A stretch of DNA of 39,313 bases from an uncultured Prevotellaceae bacterium. Lineage in GTDB: Bacteria; Bacteroidota; Bacteroidia; Bacteroidales; Bacteroidaceae. A program made the translations under genes and the position numbers. Numbering within the stretch: position 1 is the stretch's first letter; every line of letters starts with the position of its first letter. Positions 16,006 to 24,201 of the stretch are shown one piece after another. The stretch is taken from positions 1 to 39,313 of the forward strand of contig CADBAP010000008.1 in NCBI GenBank assembly GCA_902792685.1, given 5' to 3'. The notes under the pieces are model-generated. The model did no database searches. It saw nothing but the letters and a program-made list of their open reading frames with translations, and was not told the origin of the DNA.

Positions 16006-17643
16006 CTATAGTGCCTTTACATGATCCTCGAAGTGCTCGCGGTCTCCGATGGCACCATTCTTTACGCGTGCTCTATAATTATAGATGGTATTAACGGAAT
16101 AGTGTAGGAATTCAGCAATCTTACTGCTGTCTTCTATGCCAAGACGTATCAAGGCAAAGATACGAAGTGTTGTCGTCATCTTCATGCCTTCTTCCACTTC
16201 AATGCGCTCTTCTGGTTTCAGCAGCTCATTGAATTTCTCCACAAAGTCGGGAAAGAGGTGAAGGAAAGCGGTGTCGAAAATGACATAGAACTCCTCCAAT
16301 TCTTTTTCTTTGAATTCTGTCGGTCGTGTCAGTTGTGCCAACTGCTCATAGTCGTGGCTTTTCACCAGGCGGCTGATTTTCCGACGCATGTCATCCATCT
16401 TGTCAATATAGATCGAACACTGCTGCATAAACCGTCCCACATATTCTTCTTTCACGTGGTTGGATTCTGCCAATTGACTGTTGAGAGCTTTCAGACGGGT
16501 GTTGAGTTCCACCTGTTGAGCACTTGTCTCCGACAGCTGTCGCATAGATTCCTGTAAACGCTGGTTCATGCTCTTCAATCTGTTACGCTGCCTGTTGACA
16601 TAGAGCAATGACCCAAAGACCGACAAGGCGAGGAGGCTGATGACCGAAATGAGTACCCACATCAATGCATTCTGTCGTTTGTTTTCCTCCTGATATACAC
16701 GACTCACATTCGATACAATCGGTGATATCTGCCAGCTGCGCAGTCGCGTTCCGTAGCGTTCGGCGCATTCACTTGCAAAATCAATATAGCGATAGGCCCG
16801 TTCGGTGTTACCCTCCATGATCAATTGGTTGGCCAGCTCCCACATTGACCCTTGGTCCATGACCGCATTTCTTACATCGGCGATGGCGGAACGTACCAGC
16901 CATTGTTTCATCTGGAGAGAGTCCTGCACCTGCATTAGTTCGAGGTATCGGTAGAAAGCAGCAATGGCAAACTCCCGTGATTCCTCTTTCACCTGTTCTA
17001 TCCATTCATTATTCACCATCATGGCTTGGGCGCGGTCATTGCTGTGGATAGCCATTTCCTCCAAAATCTGCATGTAGTGTTCAGACTGTGGTGTAATCAG
17101 ATTGGTCAGCAGGTTGTCGTATTCTGCAGCTTTTTGCAGGTACTTTGCTCGTAAATCATCGAGTTTGGTGTAATAGCCTAACTGGGTATAAACATGGGAG
17201 TAGGCTCTGTCGTAAACTTCAAGTCCGGAAGGACTGAGCTGTTCGCGAGGAATCGTAGAAAGAATCTCCAAAGACTCGTTGAAGAGACCTATTGATGAAC
17301 AGAGATATGCTTTCCGTGCCTGGCACAATCCGGCATCCTCCATGCGTCCAGCCTGTTTGGCGAGAGCCGTACACTGGTCGATGTAATACAGCGCTGAGTC
17401 ACTTTGGAAGGATTCGTATGCCTGGTACAACTGATAGGAAAGGTTATATTTCTGAGAAAGACTGGTCGTTTTCTTTAAGGCAAGCTGCATCTGTTTGATG
17501 GACTGGCGATGTTTTGCAACATACTCTGGCGAGTGCAAAATGGCATCATCCAGTACGCGGTACAAGGAATCCAATTGTGAATCCTGTGCCGATACGGTTT
17601 GCAGACTTATCAGGGTAACAATACCCAATAATAGCGTTCGCAT
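16006..17643 (-). CDS. TPR-like, membrane-anchored HTH regulator (DUF6377-like)
   Basis: 545 residues from ATG at 17643, chosen because it opens a clear signal peptide (MRTLLLGIVTLISLQTVSAQ); a longer reading from 17700 adds 19 residues that look non-coding and would lie across the promoter. A periplasmic all-helical, TPR-like region (about 21-320) is followed by one transmembrane segment (about 326-348), a coiled coil (350-405) and a C-terminal helix-turn-helix (about 490-530, ALIRLGIEDSSKIAEFLHYSVNTIYNYRARV). This layout matches Bacteroidales proteins annotated DUF6377, and I think it is related to the SusR type of membrane regulator, though unchecked. It may be a second regulator of the locus or an unrelated sensor. 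Its promoter has both -33 and -7 elements, suggesting constitutive expression. Confidence 0.8.
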   Translation of the reverse strand: MRTLLLGIVTLISLQTVSAQDSQLDSLYRVLDDAILHSPEYVAKHRQSIKQMQLALKKTTSLSQKYNLSYQLYQAYESFQSDSALYYIDQCTALAKQAGRMEDAGLCQARKAYLCSSIGLFNESLEILSTIPREQLSPSGLEVYDRAYSHVYTQLGYYTKLDDLRAKYLQKAAEYDNLLTNLITPQSEHYMQILEEMAIHSNDRAQAMMVNNEWIEQVKEESREFAIAAFYRYLELMQVQDSLQMKQWLVRSAIADVRNAVMDQGSMWELANQLIMEGNTERAYRYIDFASECAERYGTRLRSWQISPIVSNVSRVYQEENKRQNALMWVLISVISLLALSVFGSLLYVNRQRNRLKSMNQRLQESMRQLSETSAQQVELNTRLKALNSQLAESNHVKEEYVGRFMQQCSIYIDKMDDMRRKISRLVKSHDYEQLAQLTRPTEFKEKELEEFYVIFDTAFLHLFPDFVEKFNELLKPEERIEVEEGMKMTTTLRIFALIRLGIEDSSKIAEFLHYSVNTIYNYRARVKNGAIGDREHFEDHVKAL

Positions 17644-17680
17644 GGTATGGTTTAGACTTAGTTTATGAGTTATCTGCGGA

Positions 17681-17712
17681 CAAAAGTATAAAAAAAACAC
17701 ACACTAAACAAA
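17681..17712 (-). promoter_or_regulatory. Promoter of the DUF6377-like gene
   Basis: On the minus strand, TTTG (17709-17712) and TACTTTTG (17681-17688) are separated by 20 bp, an excellent fit to the Bacteroidetes -33/-7 pattern. It supports the start at 17643 and contrasts with the three structural promoters here, which lack a proper -33. Confidence 0.75.
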
Positions 17713-17737
17713 AAAATGTGTTGTTTTTTATAAACAA

Positions 17738-17765
17738 AGAAGTTTCGGGAATTCCCGAAACTTCT
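17738..17765 (-). terminator. 28-bp palindromic terminator of the SusC-to-17769 operon
   Basis: AGAAGTTTCGGGAA followed directly by its reverse complement gives a perfect 28-bp palindrome, 4 bp after the last gene. In the minus direction it is followed by TTGTTTATAAAAAAC. It closes the eleven-gene operon just upstream of the DUF6377-like promoter. Confidence 0.85.
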
Positions 17766-17768
17766 CTA

Positions 17769-18047
17769 TTATTCATCTTTCGAATGAAAAAAGTCGTATA
17801 ACAAGATCACTGATGCTATCAGTAATGCAAGGGCAATAAAAGCCAATAGAAAAACCCGATACTGCGCACCCAGAATAGCTGTCAGCGACTGATCAGTACC
17901 AAACAGCCATTGGTGTGTCGGTACTCCCGTCAGCGACAGTCCCAAGATACCCTCTACACAGACATAGATGAACAACAGCAGTGAGAGGATGAACTGTAGC
18001 GACAGCAGTACAACGGATATCTTATCGAGTTTATCTAAGTGTTTCAT
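17769..18047 (-). CDS. Small two-TM membrane protein coupled to the GPH symporter
   Basis: 92 residues with two hydrophobic segments (about 10-34 and 62-86) joined by a short loop (TGVPTHQWLFGTDQSLTA), and a charged C-terminus. Its ATG overlaps the symporter stop codon by 4 bp (18044-18047), which indicates translational coupling and suggests an accessory subunit or stabiliser of the transporter. I recognise no domain. It is the last gene of the operon, 4 bp from the terminator, which argues that it is a real operon member. Function unknown; the partner role is inference. Confidence 0.75.
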   Translation of the reverse strand: MKHLDKLDKISVVLLSLQFILSLLLFIYVCVEGILGLSLTGVPTHQWLFGTDQSLTAILGAQYRVFLLAFIALALLIASVILLYDFFHSKDE

Positions 18048-19546
18048 GCAGAATGATTCTGTTTCCGACGTTTTTTCAGTTCTTCTTTGATCTCATTCAT
18101 CTTCGTCTCCGTGAGATTGTATCCCAGCATCACAAAGATTGCGATAAACGCAGAGATGGCGGGTACCATGATATCGGCCAGTCGCAACTGCGTAAGCGTC
18201 TCGTGGCTTTGTATGGCAGCATTCTGGTCGAATGCCACCCACTTGAGGATAGCTCCACCCAGCACCAATGCCAGCGACTGTCCCATTTTTACCATCCACC
18301 AATAGATGGCTCCATACTGACTCTCCTTGCGAGGTAACCCATGATGGAGTTCGTCCAAGTCGCATACATCTGCTGTCATACTCATCATGAGGGTGAAGAG
18401 ACCACCCATACCGAATGACATCAGCGGCAGCGGCAGGAACATGAGCCATGGGTTTTCGGGACTGAAGCCCCACCATTTCAAGATGTATCCGACGATAGAG
18501 ATAACCGTAGAGATGATAAAGGCCTGCTTCTTTCCCCATTTCGCAGCCATCCAGGTAACGATCGGAATCACCATGAAGGCTGTGATGATTGCGTTCACTG
18601 TTGCAAACCAGGCAGAAGCCGAACGGAAGAGTGTTGGTACCCATGCCCAGTCGAGCCAGTTGTTGGCCAAGGAATAATCACCGTCAAACATATAATAGAC
18701 GATGATGAAGTTGCTGAAAGAGGCTACGATTTGGAAACCGTTATAAACGAGGAACGTAGCGACACAAAGTCTCAGGAAAGGTGCGTTGCGGAATACCTGA
18801 CCGAGATTCTTGAAGATGTCTTTCACCACATTCCACATTCCAGCCGCAGAGATGCCTGGCCGGTCTTTCATGTCTTCTGGGAACGGAGGCTCTTTACAGA
18901 AGATAGCCGGCATGATACCTGTCAGGATACACAGTGCAGCTACTACGATGGAGAGTTTGCGTACACCCTCTACCTGTGTGGCAAAGATATAGTCGGGGTT
19001 TGAGATGAGTGCCCAGAACCAAGGTACAATCATCCATGCAATCTGTCCGATGGTATTGGTGATACCCATCAGGCGGGTGCGTTCGTTGTAGTCATCCGAC
19101 ATCTCATATCCCAATCCGATAAACGGTGTACTAAAGATGGTGTTACCTGTAATATAGAGGAGTGACATCACCAGGAAGTACCAGAAATTAAATGTCTGTC
19201 CATTCTCCGGACTCATCTGCCAGAGAAGGATGAAGAGGATTCCTGTGACGATGGCTCCAACAAAGATATAGGGCCTGCGGCGTCCCCATCCTGTACGTGT
19301 GTTATCGGATATATATCCCATGATCGGGTCGGTAAGCGCATCGAAGAGTCGTGGGATACCGCCCAGCAATCCCGCCAGGAATGGGTCCATGCCGAATCCA
19401 GTGACAAGGAAGTACATGAACACGCCCAATGCAGCGGGTAACAGGTTGTTGGTAAGGCTTCCGGAGCCATACGCCATTTTCTGGCTCCAACTTAATTTTC
19501 GGGCCGACGCAGATGCGACGGGAACGGTAGCAGTTGTTTTATTCAT
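18044..19546 (-). CDS. GPH-family (MFS) sugar:cation symporter
   Basis: 500 residues with about twelve hydrophobic segments and the glycoside-pentoside-hexuronide family signature DALTDPIMGYISDNT followed by GWGRRRPYI (around residues 69-95). The charged C-terminus (EIKEELKKRRKQ) is cytoplasmic. GPH transporters move glycosides or short oligosaccharides across the inner membrane with H+ or Na+. The gene begins 1 bp after the GH30 stop and is followed by an overlapping small membrane protein. Given the cytoplasmic phosphorylase upstream in the operon, the likely cargo is laminari-oligosaccharides or laminaribiose/gentiobiose rather than free glucose. Family confident; cargo inferred. Confidence 0.92.
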   Translation of the reverse strand: MNKTTATVPVASASARKLSWSQKMAYGSGSLTNNLLPAALGVFMYFLVTGFGMDPFLAGLLGGIPRLFDALTDPIMGYISDNTRTGWGRRRPYIFVGAIVTGILFILLWQMSPENGQTFNFWYFLVMSLLYITGNTIFSTPFIGLGYEMSDDYNERTRLMGITNTIGQIAWMIVPWFWALISNPDYIFATQVEGVRKLSIVVAALCILTGIMPAIFCKEPPFPEDMKDRPGISAAGMWNVVKDIFKNLGQVFRNAPFLRLCVATFLVYNGFQIVASFSNFIIVYYMFDGDYSLANNWLDWAWVPTLFRSASAWFATVNAIITAFMVIPIVTWMAAKWGKKQAFIISTVISIVGYILKWWGFSPENPWLMFLPLPLMSFGMGGLFTLMMSMTADVCDLDELHHGLPRKESQYGAIYWWMVKMGQSLALVLGGAILKWVAFDQNAAIQSHETLTQLRLADIMVPAISAFIAIFVMLGYNLTETKMNEIKEELKKRRKQNHSA

Positions 19547-19547
19547 T

Positions 19548-21014
19548 TTATTTTATTACGATTGTTTGGATAGCTTCTTTAGCAATAGAAAGTGAATGCT
19601 GTTTGCCGTTTACGGCCAGGTCGAGTTGTGCAGGCGTGTTCGCTTGGTTAATCGCAACCACAACGATGGTACCGTCTGGGTTGCGAACAGCTGTTGCCAT
19701 CACGTCTTTATCATCGCATTTCACGCTCAGCACCTTCGCACCAGGACGGAGGAAACGGCTGAAATGAGCCAGCGCATAATACATCGGTGTGAAATAGACC
19801 TCGTCAGCCTTGGGGTCAACGATGACGGGAGCCAGGCACCAGTTGTTGGCCCAGTTGGGACCACCTTGACGATCCAGTACCATGTTCCAGTCAATCCAAC
19901 CGGCGACCCAGTTGTTCAGACAGCCGATGATGTCACGTGCATAGCGGAATACCGGCACATATTTGGGGTGCAGATACTTCTGGTCATCAGGTGCCCAGTC
20001 CCATCCCCAGTCGGTAGCCTCGCACTTCCAGTACCAGGCATCATCCTTCCAGTGGGGCACATCAGCATCGCAGCAACCCTCAGTCTCGATAATGAGTTTG
20101 TTGGGATTCTTGTCGTGCGCATAAGTCAGTTTGTCGCCCTGCCACTCATTCGTACTTTCATACCAGTGAACGGCCAGTCCACCGAAATATTTGGCTGTCT
20201 GCGGGTCAGCATACATCGCGTCCACCCACTCTGGAATGCCATTACGATTCTGGTCATAGCCCAAAATCAGGACATCGCCAAAGCCACTCTTTTCGAATGC
20301 CGGACCCATATAGTCGCGCACAAATGCCGCCTCGTATTTCGGGTCGAAATACATACTCTCCCAGTTGTTGCCGTTGCCATAAGGCTCGTTGACGGGTGTT
20401 ATTCCCCAGATGTCAACTCCTTTTGCCTTGTAAGCCTCTAGGTATTTCACAAGGTAGTTGGCATATACCTTTTGACATTCCGGTAGCAAGGCACCACCGA
20501 CGTATGCCTGGTTGTCCTTCATCCAATCAGGAGCTGTCCAAGGAGAGGCCACAATACGAAAACCATCCTTTGAGGCAGCCTGTGCATCCTTGATCAACGG
20601 CAGCAGTGTTTCCTCGTCAACCTTGATACTGAAGTGCTCCAGCAGCGTGTCACCCTTTACCTCATCGTAGGAGTAGTGACCTTTGGAGAAGTCGCACGAT
20701 CCCGCATGGGTACGTGTGAGCGAGTAACGGGCACCGTCAGGACCAAAATAAGCATTAATCACCTCCTGACGTTTCTCCTTACTCATCTGAGCGAGTAGGG
20801 AAGAGGTTGATTCCGTGAAGGAGCCACCGATGCCGACGAGTGTTTGTCGCTCCGCTTGTGTGTTTACTTCAATAGGAACCCTTTTCGCTGCCGGTTCGAA
20901 TGCCGTCTTCTGAACCAGGCGGTCACCTTGTGCAGACGTTTCCCAAACACTGAGATTCTTTTGGGAGCAAGCTTGCAATGCGATTGCCATTATCAATAAA
21001 GCTTTTATTTTCAT
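19548..21014 (-). CDS. GH30 lipoprotein, probable beta-1,6-glucan hydrolase
   Basis: 488 residues with a lipoprotein signal (IALQAC, Cys16). The (beta/alpha)8 barrel shows GIGGSFTEST near 61, the acid/base motif ITPVNEPYG (E210) and the nucleophile motif LIIETEGC (E312); WYESTNEW at 284-291 and an ending with a small beta-sandwich (residues about 430-488) complete the GH30 plan. In Bacteroides, GH30_3 enzymes in beta-1,6-glucan loci cut pustulan-type linkages; here such an activity would strip beta-1,6 side branches of laminarin. The subfamily cannot be fixed by eye, so a beta-glucosidase of subfamily 1 is the alternative. The gene lies between the phosphorylase and the symporter. Confidence 0.9.
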   Translation of the reverse strand: MKIKALLIMAIALQACSQKNLSVWETSAQGDRLVQKTAFEPAAKRVPIEVNTQAERQTLVGIGGSFTESTSSLLAQMSKEKRQEVINAYFGPDGARYSLTRTHAGSCDFSKGHYSYDEVKGDTLLEHFSIKVDEETLLPLIKDAQAASKDGFRIVASPWTAPDWMKDNQAYVGGALLPECQKVYANYLVKYLEAYKAKGVDIWGITPVNEPYGNGNNWESMYFDPKYEAAFVRDYMGPAFEKSGFGDVLILGYDQNRNGIPEWVDAMYADPQTAKYFGGLAVHWYESTNEWQGDKLTYAHDKNPNKLIIETEGCCDADVPHWKDDAWYWKCEATDWGWDWAPDDQKYLHPKYVPVFRYARDIIGCLNNWVAGWIDWNMVLDRQGGPNWANNWCLAPVIVDPKADEVYFTPMYYALAHFSRFLRPGAKVLSVKCDDKDVMATAVRNPDGTIVVVAINQANTPAQLDLAVNGKQHSLSIAKEAIQTIVIK

Positions 21015-21034
21015 TGTCTTTTTTATTTTTTTTT

Positions 21035-21054
21035 CGACATGTCGATATGTCGAT
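21035..21054. repeat. 8-bp repeat/palindrome in the phosphorylase-GH30 spacer
   Basis: CGACATGTCG (21035-21044) is a palindrome, and ATGTCGAT is tandemly repeated at 21039 and 21047. It lies in the 50-bp gap between GH30 and the phosphorylase, next to A/T runs. Same repeat class as the others in the window. Confidence 0.75.
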
Positions 21055-21064
21055 ATTTTTATTT

Positions 21065-24000
21065 TTATACCGTGATGTCTAATTTATCTATCTGACGGGC
21101 AAAGAGGCGGGCACTATCTGTTTCCGATAACGTCATGCCCTCGCCCTTTCCACGATGGTAGGTAATCTGGGCACCGCAGTAGGAGAAGGATAGCGAACCG
21201 TCAGACAGGAACTCGTCATCGTTCAGTAACGTAGGACAGAACGACACTTTTCCTTTGTTGACACGAACACCCAGTTCGCCGAACCGGCAAAGGATATCCT
21301 CCTTCACCTGTCCTGTCATACCTGGTTGGCGTACTCCCTTGCCCCAAGGTGTGTGAGAGTAAGCATCCGTAGAGAATGCTCCATATTCGCGTGCACTCTT
21401 ATGAACGCCTGTTCCTTCCAAGATGGCGTGATAGTGGTTGGCGAGGGCCTCTCTTTCAGGAGCGTTTTCGTCAAGTGCTTGGAAATAACACTCTTGTGTA
21501 GCCACCAGCAGCTTGGACACCATGTGCCAATAGATGCTGCCCAGTCCCTCGTATGCAAAGAAGGTGCCGCTACGACCCGTAAACGCCTTGTGGTCGAAGG
21601 TCTCTTCGAATAAATCCAAGAGGACCTGCTGCTCAGATGCATCCACTCCGATAGCTTTCATCGCTGTCTCAAGGTCAGCGGCATTACGGAATGTACCGTT
21701 GAAGTGAATAGTGCCACAGATATCCTGGCTTACCAGTCGTCTGTCACCCTCTTGTACCATCGTCTTTAACAATGGAGAGCGGTCGAGGGCGTCTTTCGGC
21801 AGACAGTTTTTCTGCAGGAAACCAGGCAGCTCCTTGTTGGGGTATAGCATATAGCTCTTCTGGTCTTCCCGCCACAGATGACTTGCACGAAGTGCATTCA
21901 GTACATCGAGTGCCTCGGCCGAGGTGAGCACACCAGAGCTGAGCACCGCCACCTGTCCTTCCAGCATCTCAGACAAGGTGCGAATACCCGCAAAGCGTCC
22001 GTTCGCGAGTTCCATGATGTTATACGAGTGGTACAAACCGTCACTCCTGCGGCTGGCCCGGATGCTTTTTTCCACAGCATTGAGTGTTGCAGAGAAGAAT
22101 GCCAGAAGCGTATCACGTTGAATGTTGACTGTACCCTCGCAGAAAGAGTGAGCGTATATTTTCTGTCTGTATGCCGTTGCTGCCTCTCCCAACGCATCCA
22201 TAACTGTTTGGGTGTCGGGTGATGATTGTTGGGTGAATTGGGCAAACACGTCATGCGTAGCATCCATCCATGCACTGACCTCGCGTGAAACCGTAAATTC
22301 CGCAGTCTGTGATGCGGCTACGATGTTGCGGTAGAACAGCAGGGCACGATGCAGATAACACAAGGTGACCACAGAAAGGCCTCCACCTACCAGCGCATTG
22401 TTGGCATCATTCCATTCCGGTCGCTGCGTGTTCATCCAGATACCGCCATTGGGAATGAAGTTAGACAGTTTTGCCAACAGCGATACCAACACCTTTTCTA
22501 ATAAGGTAGCTTTCACAGTGGTACCGTCAGCATCTTTCAGCAGGGCTGCACCGACTCCCTTTTGAGCCATCTCCTTTTTAAGACGATTGCTGAGGGGTGC
22601 GTCGAAACGAATTGTATCTTTGGGATTCTGCAGAATCTCCTGATAAGTCTTGATGCGGTAGGGTACATTGGCAAAAGGATAAGCCGGCACGTTCAGACGA
22701 CCAGCAAGTTGTCCGGGCATGTGAGCCTCCTCAGCCTCCAGTAGGCGCAACAGATAGATAATCTGATGATCGCCCCAGTAGCCGATATACGACCACGGGT
22801 CTGTCGGGTCTTCCGTTTCCCAATCGAAACCATCCTTTGTCACACGATACGGGTTATAGCCGTCAGCAGTAGAGCAGCTGAGGAACTTCTCCGTCATCGC
22901 CTCCAGGAGGGTAGGGTATGAAACCGCCAGCGCTTCCCAGTTCTGGAAGATATCTCGCCAGTTGCCTTCGTAGTCCAATACGGGTTTCCCGCTCACAGGG
23001 TCGGTGGTATTGATGTTGAACTTATTCCAAGGACGTGTGGGATCACCGTGACGGCGACTGAATCCCAGTGGCAGCGGATTGTCAGCTGTGGGTTCTGCGA
23101 GCGGTATGCCGCCACGCATGATATTGAACATTGTGTTGGAGAAATGACGAGCCGTGCGTGCTTCGTCTGCTGTTGTCTGTATGCCGTCTGCTTTAGCCAC
23201 CAACTGTACCAAACGGTTGGTAGCATCCTGAAGATCCTTGTCTAAAAGAGCCTTCAGCGGTGATTGGTCGTTTGGGAAATTGGTCGTTTGGTCGTTTGGG
23301 GTTGCTCCATTCAAGATAAGTTGCTTGAGGGCAACAACTTCCGTCTGGTCTTTCATGACATCGGCCACGATGGTCCAAGACTTACGCTCGCCAGCTTTCA
23401 AAGAGAAGGATGTTCCCAACAGATAGGCACCACATTCGCCCTTCACCACGGATTCCTCCTGCAGCGGTTGTCCCTTTCGGAAAGCAGCTAACTGTGCAGA
23501 AGAGAGCAGGTGTGTGGGGTTCTCCAGTCCTGTTTGCCACACCACATTGCAGCGCAGCGCCTCACTCGGCTCTGCTCTGTCGATGATGATGGCACTCAGA
23601 CAAAAGAGGCCCATGCCCGTCTGTGGTTCCAGTTCCGTTTTCTTATAGGCGTTTACCAGATTGCTGGAAGCCTGTTGCAAGGCACTGGGAACTCCACAGG
23701 GCATCACATTCTGAATACCGTCGAGCACCTCTAAAGAGATGTCTTCTGCTCCTTGATTCTCAAGTGTGGCCTCGCGCTGGAAGCCAAAGCGGTCGCCAGG
23801 TGTCCATTGCCAACGGAACGTCAATTCCCAGTCTTGATTGATTTCCTCAAAGATTACACTGTTGCCGATGCGACTCTTATACAAGTTTCTTTCCAGGTTA
23901 AACATCGCTTCACTGCGAACGGAAAACGGTTCCCAGCAGCGAGCGTCTCCAGCACGGCGGATGAGCGTCTTGCTACCTGTATTTTCTGCAGATGCTGTTA

Positions 24001-24166
24001 TCCTGTCATCTGTATCATAGGGGAACAGTGCCCAATCGGCGCTCCGTCGTCCTGCTGTGATTCCCCCGTTACTGGACATAAAGGTCCAGAGGTCGGTGCC
24101 ACTCACCACGTTCATAAAGAATGGTTCCATGGCATCTACTTTCTTAATTTGGAAAAAGTCATTCAT
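21065..24166 (-). CDS. Cytoplasmic beta-1,3-glucan phosphorylase, GH149-like (GH94 relatives)
   Basis: 1033 residues without a signal peptide. It begins with a beta-rich domain (FMNVVSGTDLWTFMSSNGGITAGR split over residues 17-40) as in GH94-type phosphorylases, followed by an (alpha/alpha) toroid with NWRDIFQNWEALAVSYP near 395-410, DPWSYIGYWGDHQIIYLL near 465-482 and QRPEWNDANNALVGGG, whose D587 is the candidate general acid. The length (over 1000) and the NWRDIFQNWE block suit GH149 or GH161 beta-1,3-oligoglucan phosphorylases better than the roughly 800-residue cellobiose phosphorylases of GH94. Expected reaction: beta-1,3-gluco-oligosaccharide plus phosphate gives glucose-1-phosphate plus the shortened chain. 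Two short repeats are inserted in the coding sequence (22210 and 23264). Family class confident; GH149 versus GH161 not. Confidence 0.82.
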   Translation of the reverse strand: MNDFFQIKKVDAMEPFFMNVVSGTDLWTFMSSNGGITAGRRSADWALFPYDTDDRITASAENTGSKTLIRRAGDARCWEPFSVRSEAMFNLERNLYKSRIGNSVIFEEINQDWELTFRWQWTPGDRFGFQREATLENQGAEDISLEVLDGIQNVMPCGVPSALQQASSNLVNAYKKTELEPQTGMGLFCLSAIIIDRAEPSEALRCNVVWQTGLENPTHLLSSAQLAAFRKGQPLQEESVVKGECGAYLLGTSFSLKAGERKSWTIVADVMKDQTEVVALKQLILNGATPNDQTTNFPNDQSPLKALLDKDLQDATNRLVQLVAKADGIQTTADEARTARHFSNTMFNIMRGGIPLAEPTADNPLPLGFSRRHGDPTRPWNKFNINTTDPVSGKPVLDYEGNWRDIFQNWEALAVSYPTLLEAMTEKFLSCSTADGYNPYRVTKDGFDWETEDPTDPWSYIGYWGDHQIIYLLRLLEAEEAHMPGQLAGRLNVPAYPFANVPYRIKTYQEILQNPKDTIRFDAPLSNRLKKEMAQKGVGAALLKDADGTTVKATLLEKVLVSLLAKLSNFIPNGGIWMNTQRPEWNDANNALVGGGLSVVTLCYLHRALLFYRNIVAASQTAEFTVSREVSAWMDATHDVFAQFTQQSSPDTQTVMDALGEAATAYRQKIYAHSFCEGTVNIQRDTLLAFFSATLNAVEKSIRASRRSDGLYHSYNIMELANGRFAGIRTLSEMLEGQVAVLSSGVLTSAEALDVLNALRASHLWREDQKSYMLYPNKELPGFLQKNCLPKDALDRSPLLKTMVQEGDRRLVSQDICGTIHFNGTFRNAADLETAMKAIGVDASEQQVLLDLFEETFDHKAFTGRSGTFFAYEGLGSIYWHMVSKLLVATQECYFQALDENAPEREALANHYHAILEGTGVHKSAREYGAFSTDAYSHTPWGKGVRQPGMTGQVKEDILCRFGELGVRVNKGKVSFCPTLLNDDEFLSDGSLSFSYCGAQITYHRGKGEGMTLSETDSARLFARQIDKLDITV
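22210..22237. repeat. Heptanucleotide repeat inside the phosphorylase gene
   Basis: Units GGGTGTC, GGGTGAT, GATTGTT and GGGTGAA start at 22210, 22217, 22224 and 22231. They encode FTQQSSPDTQTV between two helical stretches, probably a surface loop. The same unit type occurs before the C-terminal tails of GH64, GH128 and GH16, but here it is in a cytoplasmic protein and not terminal. Confidence 0.85.
23264..23303. repeat. 8-bp repeat inside the phosphorylase gene
   Basis: Units TTGGTCGT, TTGGGAAA, TTGGTCGT, TTGGTCGT and TTGGGGTT run without gaps from 23264. The coding strand gives ATPNDQTTNFPNDQSP, a polar loop. Eight bases is not a multiple of three, so loss or gain of one unit would break the enzyme. 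Confidence 0.9.
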
Positions 24167-24201
24167 TTAGTTGATAATTAAATTGTTGTTTCGAAAATAT
24201 C

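Noticed and set aside
17644-17700. Upstream start at 17700 for the DUF6377-like gene
   Set aside because: It would place the start codon inside the predicted -33/-7 promoter and put 19 extra residues before a complete signal peptide.
16258-20441. Long plus-strand open frames opposite the DUF6377, MFS and GH30 genes (e.g. 19596-20441)
   Set aside because: They are antisense shadows of strongly supported minus-strand genes and show no recognisable motifs.
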